Shown here one piece after another: positions 34,132 to 41,893 of a stretch of 64,000 nucleotides of DNA. This DNA comes from Caryophanales bacterium UBA2289 (GTDB lineage: Bacteria > Bacillota_I > Bacilli_A > Izemoplasmatales > Hujiaoplasmataceae): assembly GCA_002345505.1 (NCBI GenBank), contig DDWJ01000038.1, forward strand, positions 21,523-85,522, read 5' to 3'. Made by a program: the position numbers and the translations under genes. The number at the start of each line of letters is the position of its first letter. Position 1 is the first letter of the stretch. Below the pieces are notes generated by a model. The model saw only the letters and a list, made by a program, of their open reading frames with translations, had not been told where the DNA came from and made no database searches.

Positions 34132-34776
34132 ATGAAAATATTTGCGGATACAGCGATTATTAAAGAAATTGAAGAGGTATCAAAATGGGGGATTATTTCG
34201 GGCGTAACAACAAATCCTTCACTAATAGCAAAATCAGGAATATCACTCGAAGAAGCAATCAAGAAAATTGTTGGTTTAGTTGATGGACCAATCAGTGCTG
34301 AAGTAGCTGAGGCAGATGCTGAATCAATGGTTGAAGAAGCAAAGATTTATGCAGCTATGCATAAAAACATCGTCGTAAAAATACCGATGACAATTGAAGG
34401 GGTAAAAGCAGTTAAAATCTTAAGTTCAATGGGAATAAAAACTAATGTAACCTTAGTTTTTTCTGTTTCTCAAGCTCTTATGGCGGCTACTGCAGGGGCA
34501 ACTTATGTATCTCCTTTCTTAGGTAGGCTTGATGACTTATTGAAACAAGATGATGCTGGGTTCAATCTTTTAAAAGATATTAAAGAGATGTTTAGAACCT
34601 ATAATTTTAAAACACAAATTATTGCAGCTTCAATAAGACATCTTAACCATGTCAATCAAAGTATAAAGTCTGGTGCTGATATAGCAACTATTCCTTATAG
34701 CGTATTAAAAGAAATGGTTAAACATGAGTTAACAGACAAAGGCTTGCAAATCTTTAGAGAGGCGGCCAAAAAATAA
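34132..34776 (+). CDS. Transaldolase / fructose-6-phosphate aldolase-like protein
   Basis: A 214-residue small transaldolase of the TalC/MipB type. The N-terminus FADTAIIKEIEEV and GVTTNPSLIAKSG, the Schiff-base Lys in IVVKIPMTIEG, TNVTLVFS, ATYVSPFLGRLDD and IIAASIRH all fit. It may act as a transaldolase in the pentose phosphate path or as a fructose-6-phosphate aldolase; sequence does not separate them with certainty. It has a good GAGGAGGG ribosome site and lies in the hut transcript, which is an unexpected place for a sugar-phosphate enzyme. Confidence 0.92.
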   Translation: MKIFADTAIIKEIEEVSKWGIISGVTTNPSLIAKSGISLEEAIKKIVGLVDGPISAEVAEADAESMVEEAKIYAAMHKNIVVKIPMTIEGVKAVKILSSMGIKTNVTLVFSVSQALMAATAGATYVSPFLGRLDDLLKQDDAGFNLLKDIKEMFRTYNFKTQIIAASIRHLNHVNQSIKSGADIATIPYSVLKEMVKHELTDKGLQIFREAAKK

Positions 34777-34780
34777 TATT

Positions 34781-35227
34781 ATGATGAATGATGAGATTCG
34801 TAGTTTAGCTACTCAAGCATTTAATCAAACTTGGGATTACATTGAAAAAGAAAATCGTACTGTTGAAGAAACTCTAAAGATGATAGATTTAACTTTTAAG
34901 TCAAAATACTATTGGTCACTAGTTGGAAATCATGTTCACTTCATTAGAAGTAACTGGCAAGTTTCAAGAGTGTTTGCTGAAGCAAATCTTCTCGAAGCAT
35001 GCTTATATTATGCTAAAAGAGTTTTAGATGATACAATTAAACTCAATCTTCAAGATTTTGATCTATTCTTTGCCTATGAAGCTAACGTAAGAGCATATCA
35101 TTTACTGAAAGATTTTACGCATAGAGATTTAATGTTAAAGAAAGCCAAAGCAGCTATTGCAAATATCGAAAAAGATACCGATAAGAAGTATTGCATGCTT
35201 GAGTTAGAAAAGATTTTAAAACTATAA
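34781..35227 (+). CDS. Helical protein of unknown function at the end of the hut operon
   Basis: A 148-residue soluble protein made almost wholly of predicted helices (for example EANLLEACLYYAKRVLDDTI and LMLKKAKAAIANIEKDTDKK), suggestive of a helical-repeat fold. I do not recognise the family. It starts four bases after the transaldolase gene with two tandem ATG codons and ends before the operon terminator, so it is cotranscribed. Its ribosome site is weak, which fits coupling to the gene before it. Confidence 0.7.
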   Translation: MMNDEIRSLATQAFNQTWDYIEKENRTVEETLKMIDLTFKSKYYWSLVGNHVHFIRSNWQVSRVFAEANLLEACLYYAKRVLDDTIKLNLQDFDLFFAYEANVRAYHLLKDFTHRDLMLKKAKAAIANIEKDTDKKYCMLELEKILKL

Positions 35228-35234
35228 AATAAGG

Positions 35235-35260
35235 GTCAGCCTATCAAGGCTGACTTTTTT
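35235..35260 (+). terminator. Terminator of the hut operon
   Basis: Stem GTCAGCC/GGCTGAC with loop TATCAA, followed by six T. Confidence 0.95.
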
Positions 35261-35289
35261 GTTTTTTGTGTGATGTCGGTACAAAAAAA

Positions 35290-35318
35290 TTGACAACTGA
35301 CACATTGTCATATACAAT
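35290..35318 (+). promoter_or_regulatory. Promoter of the TetR/ABC exporter operon
   Basis: A perfect TTGACA at 35290-35295 and TACAAT at 35313-35318 are 17 bases apart. Confidence 0.8.
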
Positions 35319-35320
35319 GT
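35302..35320 (+). promoter_or_regulatory. TetR-type operator over the -10 box
   Basis: A perfect inverted repeat ACATTGT-N5-ACAATGT overlaps the -10 box. It lies 18 bases before the gene of a TetR-family repressor, which suggests self-repression. Confidence 0.6.
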
Positions 35321-35337
35321 TAACGAGGTGAAGATTT

Positions 35338-35961
35338 ATGCCAAGTTCAACATTTATTAACTTATCAAAAGAAAAACAAGATAAAATCATTGAGTGTGCT
35401 TTAAAAGAATTCTCAGAATTTCCTTTTTCCGAAGTTTCGATAAATCAGATTATAAAAAATGCAGAAATTTCAAGAGGGAGTTTTTACACATATTTCGCGG
35501 ATAAATACGATTTACTGATGTATTTATTATCGCTTTATAAAGAGAAGATTATTTCGAAAACGCTTTTTGATAATGATGTTCAAAAAGGTTGTTTAAAACA
35601 ACTTATATTGACTGTTCATGAACAAATCTTTATTGTCTTCAGTGAAGAAAAGAATAAAAAGTTCTTATTTAATGTCATTAGCTATTTTCAAAGTCATATC
35701 GATGAAGAATTTAAAGGTGATCGAGATCAATTACCATTCTTGGGCGATTGCCAGATGCTGTTAAATTTTCTTGATTTAAAGCAATTTAAATTTACCGATA
35801 AAGATAGAATAAATAAGACTATCGATATTGCCTTTGCGATTTTGAAACACACATTATTTTTAGCTACAACCCAAAAATTGAGTTATGAAGAATCAAAAAT
35901 TTTATTAAATGAATACCTAGATATTTTACAACATGGGTATATGGAGGAAGAAAATGCTTAA
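35338..35961 (+). CDS. TetR family transcriptional regulator
   Basis: A 207-residue regulator. Residues about 10-55 are the TetR helix-turn-helix: KQDKIIECALKEFSEF, then INQIIKNAEISRGSFYTYF and DKYDLL. The C-terminal helical part is the ligand-binding domain and has no family-wide match I can name. It is the first gene of a two-gene operon with an ABC exporter, overlapping it by eight bases. The inverted repeat on its promoter is the natural binding site. The likely model is release of exporter expression when a ligand binds. Confidence 0.92.
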   Translation: MPSSTFINLSKEKQDKIIECALKEFSEFPFSEVSINQIIKNAEISRGSFYTYFADKYDLLMYLLSLYKEKIISKTLFDNDVQKGCLKQLILTVHEQIFIVFSEEKNKKFLFNVISYFQSHIDEEFKGDRDQLPFLGDCQMLLNFLDLKQFKFTDKDRINKTIDIAFAILKHTLFLATTQKLSYEESKILLNEYLDILQHGYMEEENA

Positions 35962-38173
35962 ATTACAAAACATTTCCAAAACATATGTTATTGAAGAATT
36001 CAGTCAAAACGCTCTAGATGACATAAGTGTAGAATTCAGAAAAGCCGAATTCGTTACTGTTTTAGGGCCATCAGGTTGTGGTAAGACCACAATGCTAAAT
36101 GTTATTGGCGGTTTAGATCACGCTGATAAGGGTGATTTAATCATCAATGATAAATCAACCAAGAACTTTTCTGATCAAGAATGGGATATGTATAGAAACA
36201 ATTCTATCGGCTTTATATTCCAATCGCATAATTTGATTTCGCATTTAAGCGTTTTACAAAATGTTGAGATGGGATTATCTTTAAGTGGAGTTTCCCAAGC
36301 TGAAGCTAAAAATAGAGCGATAGCAGTATTAGATCGAGTAGGTTTAAAAGATCATATCCACAAAAGACCAAATCAACTTTCTGGCGGTCAAAGTCAAAGA
36401 GTAGCTATCGCTAGAGCTTTAGCTAATAATCCTGATGTTATTTTGGCTGACGAACCAACTGGTTCATTAGATTCGGAAACATCAATTCAAATTCTTGATT
36501 TAATTAAAGAAATTGCCAAAGACAAACTGGTAATCATGGTTACACATGACTCAGAAATGGCATATAGATACGCAAATAGAGTTATTAAGTTAAAAGATGG
36601 TAGAATAATCGACGATTCAAACCCAATATCAAAAGAATTGAATGATGGTTCTAGGTTAGATTTAAAGAAGACAGCAATGTCATTCAAAATGGCTTTAATC
36701 TCTTCAATTAACAATATTAGAACTAAATTAGGAAGAACCTTATTAACTGCTTTTGCAGGAAGCATCGGTATTATTGGAATCGCTTTGATTTTATCTTTGT
36801 CAAATGGACTAGATAAAGAAATCCAAAAATTCGAAAGTGAAACTCTTTCTGGATATCCAATCTCAATTAGCGAATCTAGAATAGATTTTGAAAAAATCAG
36901 AGAATCGACAGAAGAAAATCTCGAAGAATTCCCAGATCAAGACTTTGCTACTATGTATGACGAAAATCGTTTCCAAAGTTTCTTAACGCCAAACAACATT
37001 ACTGATGACTATATCCAATATGTTGAAGATTATGTTGCCGGTGAAGGACAACTTACCTTGAGCGGCGTTAAATATCAAAGAAGAGTCAATATGGCTTTGC
37101 TTAAATATATGACAGTTCCTGGCATCGGTGATACTTACATACCTATATACCAAGAAACTATTGAAGAAAATGAAGACATTAATCCTGGAGATGTGTTCGG
37201 AGTAAACTTTTCATTCTTTACATTATTACCAGAAGGTGATGTATTCACTAATAATTATGAGTTAATTTACGGGACAGAACCAATTCAAGACTTTGAAAAT
37301 GAAGACTTCGAAGTATATTTAGTTGTAAATGAATATAATCAAATCTTCAAATCAACTTTAAGAGTTTTAGGGTTTGATACAGAATCAGAAACTCAATTTA
37401 ATTTTGAAGATATGATTGGTATTGAATTTAAGTTATTTATGGGTGAATATTACCCAATTACGTCAGATGTTTCTGATGCAATGACAATCAAGATTTCTGG
37501 TATTATTCGTTCAAAAGAAGGATCAAACGTTTCGCTTCTATTCAATGGTCTAGGTTATCCGGCAGAAGTAGCTAATCATATTTATACAAGTTATCCTGAT
37601 GAAGTTGGCGGAATTGATGCAATATCTCTTTACCCAATTGATTTTGAAAGTAAAGATTTAGTAAAAGAACATCTTGATGCATATAATGTTGATAAGCTAG
37701 ATGCTGATAAAATTGAATATGTTGACCAAGCAGCGACAATCACTTCAATGGTGGGTGGAGTTATTGATACTATTTCAATTGTTCTAATCGCTTTTGCGGC
37801 AATATCATTAGTTGTTTCATCAATTATGATTGCAATTATCACTTATATTTCCGTAATTGAGAGAACAAAAGAAATCGGTGTTTTAAGAGCATTGGGTGCG
37901 AGAAAGAAAGATATCTCAAGAGTATTCAATTCAGAGAATTTAATTATCGGTTTTGCAGCTGGTGTTGTTGGGATAATTGTAAGTTATTTACTAATAATTC
38001 CAATCAATCTAATAATTGAAAATTTAGCCGATATGCCTAATGTTGCTAAGCTTTCACCACTTCATATAACAGCCTTAATTTTAATCAGCGTTTTCTTAGC
38101 TTATGTAGCCGGCTTTATTCCTGCTAGAATGGCCTCAAAGAAAGACCCTGTAATCGCTTTAAGGACAGAGTAA
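35954..38173 (+). CDS. MacB-type ABC transporter, ATPase fused to FtsX-like permease
   Basis: A 739-residue fusion. Residues 1-225 are the ATPase with Walker A GPSGCGKTT, signature LSGGQSQR, Walker B VILADEPTGSLD and the switch His in MVTHDS. A membrane helix at about 265-285 is followed by about 330 exported residues and three C-terminal helices with the FtsX-like end (VIERTKEIGVLRALGARKKDI). This is the type VII/MacB mechanotransmission layout used for peptide or antimicrobial export rather than substrate passage through the membrane. The start is the ATG at 35954, with GGAGGAAG upstream; an upstream ATG at 35933 lies inside the regulator gene. It is controlled with the TetR gene. Confidence 0.93.
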   Translation: MLKLQNISKTYVIEEFSQNALDDISVEFRKAEFVTVLGPSGCGKTTMLNVIGGLDHADKGDLIINDKSTKNFSDQEWDMYRNNSIGFIFQSHNLISHLSVLQNVEMGLSLSGVSQAEAKNRAIAVLDRVGLKDHIHKRPNQLSGGQSQRVAIARALANNPDVILADEPTGSLDSETSIQILDLIKEIAKDKLVIMVTHDSEMAYRYANRVIKLKDGRIIDDSNPISKELNDGSRLDLKKTAMSFKMALISSINNIRTKLGRTLLTAFAGSIGIIGIALILSLSNGLDKEIQKFESETLSGYPISISESRIDFEKIRESTEENLEEFPDQDFATMYDENRFQSFLTPNNITDDYIQYVEDYVAGEGQLTLSGVKYQRRVNMALLKYMTVPGIGDTYIPIYQETIEENEDINPGDVFGVNFSFFTLLPEGDVFTNNYELIYGTEPIQDFENEDFEVYLVVNEYNQIFKSTLRVLGFDTESETQFNFEDMIGIEFKLFMGEYYPITSDVSDAMTIKISGIIRSKEGSNVSLLFNGLGYPAEVANHIYTSYPDEVGGIDAISLYPIDFESKDLVKEHLDAYNVDKLDADKIEYVDQAATITSMVGGVIDTISIVLIAFAAISLVVSSIMIAIITYISVIERTKEIGVLRALGARKKDISRVFNSENLIIGFAAGVVGIIVSYLLIIPINLIIENLADMPNVAKLSPLHITALILISVFLAYVAGFIPARMASKKDPVIALRTE

Positions 38174-38188
38174 AGTTTAATTAAATAA

Positions 38189-38217
38189 TATACAAAAACA
38201 ATCATATATGGTATAAT
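38189..38217 (+). promoter_or_regulatory. Promoter embedded in the upstream arm of a terminator
   Basis: TATACA at 38189-38194 and a perfect TATAAT at 38212-38217 are 17 bases apart. The -10 box lies within the first arm of the hairpin that follows, so a transcript begun here would lack that arm and pass through. Confidence 0.55.
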
Positions 38218-38252
38218 TGCTTAGATGATAAGCGATTTACCATATATTTTTT
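38204..38252 (+). terminator. Long hairpin terminator of the ABC exporter operon
   Basis: A near-perfect stem of about 19 pairs (outer arms ATATATGGTA/TACCATATAT, inner AATTGCTTA/TAAGCGATT) has a five-base loop and a T run. It ends 17 bases before the next ATG. Confidence 0.88.
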
Positions 38253-38269
38253 TATGGAGGTAATATTAT

Positions 38270-39493
38270 ATGGATTTATTTAAGAAGTGCGACGATTTTA
38301 CATTAGCAGAAGAATATAAGGAATTAGGTATTTATCCATATTTTCATGCTTTAGAAACAAAACAAGATATAGAAGTCTTCATGGAAGGCAAAAGAAGAAT
38401 CATGATTGGTTCTAACAATTATCTTGGATTAACCGGTGATGAAAGAGTAATAGAAGCTGGAGTTAAAGCCTTGAAGGAATTTGGTTCAGGAGTTTCGGGA
38501 TCAAGATTTTTAAATGGTACCGTAACAACTCATATAGAGTTAGAAAAAGAATTAGCAGATTTCTTGAACAAAGAAGCTTGTGTAACTTTTTCAACTGGAT
38601 TTCAATCTAATTTAGGAATCTTATCAGCTATAGCCGGAAGAAATGATCTTATATTCAGTGACCGTGAAAATCATGCGTCAATTTACGATGGAATTAGACT
38701 TTCTTATGCTGAAATGGTTAGATTTCATCATAACGATATGCAAGACTTAGAACTTAAACTTTCTAAATCAGATCCAAGCAAAGGAAAACTAATCGTTACA
38801 GACGGTGTTTTTTCAATGAGTGGAGATATCTGTAATTTACCAGAAATAGTTCGTCTTGCTAAGAAATATGATGCTAGAGTAATGGTTGACGATGCTCATG
38901 GTTTTGGAGTTTTAGGAAAACATGGTAGAGGAACAGCAGAGTACTTCGGATTAGAAGATGATGTTGATATCATAATGGGAACCTTCTCAAAATCTTTAGC
39001 TAGTTTAGGTGGTTATATGGCTGCTAGTAAAAAGGTTGTTGAATATGTTAAGCATAAGTCAAGACCATTCATTTTCTGTGCTGCAATTACCCCTGCAAAT
39101 GCCGCAACGGCATTAGAAGCTTTAAGGATTTTAAAGAATGAACCAGAAAGACCTAAGGCATTATTAGATATCGCTAAATACGTAAGAGCAGGTCTAAAAG
39201 CAAAAGGTTTAAACATTATAGAAAGTTCAATAGCTCCAATTATACCAATCTATACATATTCAATGTTAAGAACAATTATCGCTTGTAAGATTCTTTATGA
39301 ACGTGGTGTTTATGTAAACCCAGTATTACCACCAGCAACTCCAGAAGGAGAATGCTTAATCAGAACTTCTTATACTTCCACACATACACCAAAATTGATG
39401 GATGAAGCTATTGAAATAATTGCAGACGTATTAAATAATTTGCCTGAAGATGACGAAAGTTTAATGGCTTTACTACATGAGAAACATGAGTAA
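38270..39493 (+). CDS. Serine palmitoyltransferase-like alpha-oxoamine synthase
   Basis: A 407-residue PLP enzyme of the family that condenses an amino acid with an acyl-CoA (serine palmitoyltransferase, glycine acetyltransferase, AONS). PLP is held by Lys241 in GTFSKSLASLGG, with VDDAHGFGVLG and DRENHASIYDG around the cofactor. From memory, stretches such as GIYPYF, GSNNYLGLT, SGSRFLNGT, GVFSMSGDICNLPEIV and VNPVLPPATPEG look closest to bacterial serine palmitoyltransferases, which begin sphingolipid synthesis. The next gene is a short-chain reductase overlapping it, as expected for 3-ketosphinganine reduction. It could instead make 2-amino-3-ketobutyrate, but no threonine dehydrogenase adjoins it. 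GGAGG lies 12 bases before the ATG. Confidence 0.8.
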   Translation: MDLFKKCDDFTLAEEYKELGIYPYFHALETKQDIEVFMEGKRRIMIGSNNYLGLTGDERVIEAGVKALKEFGSGVSGSRFLNGTVTTHIELEKELADFLNKEACVTFSTGFQSNLGILSAIAGRNDLIFSDRENHASIYDGIRLSYAEMVRFHHNDMQDLELKLSKSDPSKGKLIVTDGVFSMSGDICNLPEIVRLAKKYDARVMVDDAHGFGVLGKHGRGTAEYFGLEDDVDIIMGTFSKSLASLGGYMAASKKVVEYVKHKSRPFIFCAAITPANAATALEALRILKNEPERPKALLDIAKYVRAGLKAKGLNIIESSIAPIIPIYTYSMLRTIIACKILYERGVYVNPVLPPATPEGECLIRTSYTSTHTPKLMDEAIEIIADVLNNLPEDDESLMALLHEKHE

Positions 39494-40280
39494 AACAGTT
39501 GTTATTAGTGGTGCTTCGAGCGGTATCGGTTTTGCTACTGCTGAGTACTTGGATAGTCTTGGTTATAATGTCATAGGACTTTCAAGGAAGTACCCTAGAA
39601 ACGAATACAGTTTTAAGTACTTCTTATGTGACATAACTAAAGAAACGCAAATCGAAAAGTTTGTTGATTTCTTGAATAAAGAAATTGAAAGTGTGGATGT
39701 TCTTGTCAACTGCGCTGGTATGGGTGTATCAGGTGCAATAGAGTATTCGACGGAAGAAGAATTAAGAAAGATATTTGACGTTAATGTTTTTGGACAATTT
39801 CTATTGACCAAAAATTTAATACCGTTACTAAGAAAATCTTCAGATGCAAAAATCATCAATATTGGATCAGTAGCTGGTGAACTTATAATTCCTTTTCAAA
39901 CCTTTTACTCAATGACTAAAGCTGCTATGCATGCTTTTTCAGAAGGCTTAAGAAACGAACTTAAACCATTTAATATTCAAGTGACTTCAGTTCTTCCTGG
40001 AGATATAAAAACAGATTTTACTAAAAATCGTGAGATGCCAAAAGTCTTAGAAGACGACCTTTATAAGGATCGAATCAAAAAATCTTTAGCGCGTATGGCA
40101 AAAGATGAAGAAACGGGAATGCCGGCTTTATCTGTGAGTAAAGTGATATTAAAACTCATAAGGAAGAAAAGACTTCCTGTGGCCAAAACAGTAGGGTTTC
40201 AATACAAGCTTTTTATCTTTTTACAAAAAACATTTCCAAAGTCATTTGTTAACTGGATAATTAAAAAAATGTATGGATAA
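39486..40280 (+). CDS. Short-chain dehydrogenase/reductase, possible 3-ketosphinganine reductase
   Basis: A 264-residue classical SDR. The NADP-binding turn is SGASSGIGFATAEYL, the structural motif is NCAGMGVSG, and the catalytic Ser, Tyr and Lys are in NIGSVAGE and FYSMTKAAM. The C-terminus adds a hydrophobic, basic tail (FQYKLFIFLQKTFPKSF) that may touch the membrane, as in ketosphinganine reductases. The frame overlaps the end of the upstream gene; I chose the ATG at 39486, which starts MSKTVVISG, over 39477. No strong ribosome site is present, so translation is probably coupled to the upstream gene. A general acyl or sterol reductase is the alternative. Confidence 0.82.
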   Translation: MSKTVVISGASSGIGFATAEYLDSLGYNVIGLSRKYPRNEYSFKYFLCDITKETQIEKFVDFLNKEIESVDVLVNCAGMGVSGAIEYSTEEELRKIFDVNVFGQFLLTKNLIPLLRKSSDAKIINIGSVAGELIIPFQTFYSMTKAAMHAFSEGLRNELKPFNIQVTSVLPGDIKTDFTKNREMPKVLEDDLYKDRIKKSLARMAKDEETGMPALSVSKVILKLIRKKRLPVAKTVGFQYKLFIFLQKTFPKSFVNWIIKKMYG

Positions 40281-40293
40281 CCGTACATTTTTT
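40269..40293 (+). terminator. Terminator overlapping the SDR stop codon
   Basis: Stem ATGTATGG/CCGTACAT with loop ATAA and six T. The first arm codes for the last residues of the reductase. Confidence 0.85.
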
Positions 40294-40330
40294 CTTTTTA
40301 TGATATAATATTTTGTGAGGTGAGCATATT

Positions 40331-41251
40331 ATGAAGGTATACATTGATAAAAAAATGATGGGCAGAAATAACTACCCTGAATTGCTTAAAAAATTTCCTA
40401 ATGTTGAATTTATTGACGAACTAGATAAAGCATATGAAGTAGAAGCAATGATTATCATGAACTCAAATCTAAAGAACTTAGATGTTGATAAATATCCGAA
40501 GCTTAAATGGATTCAATTATTGATGGCGGGTTTTGATAATGTTGATATTGATTATATTAAAAGAAAAAATATTATGATTGGAAATGCAAGAGATATTTTT
40601 TCAATTTCAATTGCAGAAGATGTTTTCTCTAAGATTCTTTATTTTAATCGTAATACGAAATTTTACTTACAATCGATGTCTACTAAAACCTGGAGTCCAA
40701 TTAAAAAAGAGCCTGAGATTTTCAATTCTGTTGTCTCAATACTAGGAACAGGATCAATCGGACAAGAAGTAGCTAAAAGAATGAAAGCTTTTGGAGTTAA
40801 GAAAGTTTTAGGTTACAAACAAACAAAATCAGAAGTACCTTACTTTGATGAAATATATACAGGTGATTCTGGATTAGATTATGTTATCAAAGAAGCGGAT
40901 TACTTAATCCTTGCCTTACCATTAAATAAAAATACTTATCATTTAATCAATGAAAATTCCTTTAATTTAATGAAAGAACATGCGGTTTTAATAAATGTTG
41001 CTAGAGGTGACATCGTTGACCAAGCAGCATTGATAAAATCCCTAAAACAAAAGAAAATAAGGGGTGCAGGATTAGACGTGACAACTCCCGAACCCTTACC
41101 GGAAGCTAGTGAACTATGGTCTTTAGACAATGTCTTTATAACCCCTCACAACGCTTCAAGTAGTCCTTATATGAAAAATCGTCTATATCAAATGACGGTT
41201 GAGAATCTTGAAGCTTATCTTAGCGGTAAGAAACCTAAATATTTACTATAA
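40331..41251 (+). CDS. D-2-hydroxyacid dehydrogenase family protein
   Basis: A 306-residue NAD-dependent dehydrogenase. The Rossmann turn is SILGTGSIGQEVAKRM. The catalytic Arg is in NVARGDIVDQ, Glu in PEPLPEASELW and His in VFITPHNAS. The N-terminal catalytic domain has KWIQLLMAGFDNVD. It is of the short type close to glyoxylate/hydroxypyruvate reductases and related 2-hydroxyacid dehydrogenases; the substrate is not clear. A TATAAT at 40304 and GTGAGGTGAG ahead of the ATG suggest its own promoter after the SDR terminator. Confidence 0.9.
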   Translation: MKVYIDKKMMGRNNYPELLKKFPNVEFIDELDKAYEVEAMIIMNSNLKNLDVDKYPKLKWIQLLMAGFDNVDIDYIKRKNIMIGNARDIFSISIAEDVFSKILYFNRNTKFYLQSMSTKTWSPIKKEPEIFNSVVSILGTGSIGQEVAKRMKAFGVKKVLGYKQTKSEVPYFDEIYTGDSGLDYVIKEADYLILALPLNKNTYHLINENSFNLMKEHAVLINVARGDIVDQAALIKSLKQKKIRGAGLDVTTPEPLPEASELWSLDNVFITPHNASSSPYMKNRLYQMTVENLEAYLSGKKPKYLL

Positions 41252-41258
41252 TAAATTT

Positions 41259-41291
41259 AAAGAGGCAAATTATTTTGCCTCTTTGTTTTTT
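41259..41291 (+). terminator. Bidirectional terminator between convergent genes
   Basis: Arms AAAGAGGCAAA and TTTTGCCTCTTT, with T runs in both directions. It closes the dehydrogenase gene from the left and the peroxidase gene from the right. Confidence 0.9.
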
Positions 41292-41812
41292 TATAACAAT
41301 TTTTCGATTACTGGAGCTAATTCTTCAGGTTTAACTTTTGAACCATAGCGTCCATAAACATTTCCTTCTCTATCGATGATAAACTTTGTAAAGTTCCATT
41401 TAATCTTAGAACTTGTTAGTTTATCAATTAGAGTTGGCTTATGATTTTCTTTTCCAGGTTCTTCATCATTTGGTTTAACGTCTTTTAAATATTTGTAAAG
41501 GTCGATTGCGTTATCGCCATTAACTTCAATTTTTGCGAAAGTCTCAAAAGTTGTGTGATAGTTTGCTTGGCAGAAACCAGCTAACTCTTCGTCACTACCA
41601 GGAGCTTGACCTAAAAACTGATTACAAGGTAAATCAATTATTTCTAAGCCTTTTTCCTTATATTGTTCATATAATTCTTGAATTCCTTTATATTGTGGTG
41701 TGTAACCACATTTAGTAGCTGAATTAAAAATTAGCAGCACTTTACCTTTAAATTTATCTAACTTTATTTCTTCTCTTTCGATGTTCTTAATTGAATAATC
41801 ATATACTGACAT
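41291..41812 (-). CDS. Glutathione peroxidase-like thiol peroxidase
   Basis: A 173-residue peroxidase of the glutathione peroxidase family in its bacterial Cys form. The peroxidatic Cys35 is in NSATKCGYTPQ, followed by YKEKGLEIIDLPCNQF with a second Cys, the catalytic Gln region, and WNFTKFIIDREG at the C-terminus. Such enzymes usually take electrons from thioredoxin and reduce organic or hydrogen peroxides. Its ATG follows GAGGTGAC on the minus strand. It is downstream of the MFS gene but separated from it by a terminator. Confidence 0.93.
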   Translation of the reverse strand: MSVYDYSIKNIEREEIKLDKFKGKVLLIFNSATKCGYTPQYKGIQELYEQYKEKGLEIIDLPCNQFLGQAPGSDEELAGFCQANYHTTFETFAKIEVNGDNAIDLYKYLKDVKPNDEEPGKENHKPTLIDKLTSSKIKWNFTKFIIDREGNVYGRYGSKVKPEELAPVIEKLL

Positions 41813-41858
41813 GTTGTCACCTCTTTCTTTACCTATATTCTATCACTTTGTGCACAAA

Positions 41859-41893
41859 TAAAAAAGTGATTTGCTATGAATTCTGCAAATCAC
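41859..41893 (-). terminator. Terminator at the end of the MFS gene
   Basis: Read on the minus strand, the stem GTGATTTGC/GCAAATCAC with a ten-base loop is followed by six T. The arm overlaps the last codons of the MFS gene. Confidence 0.85.
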
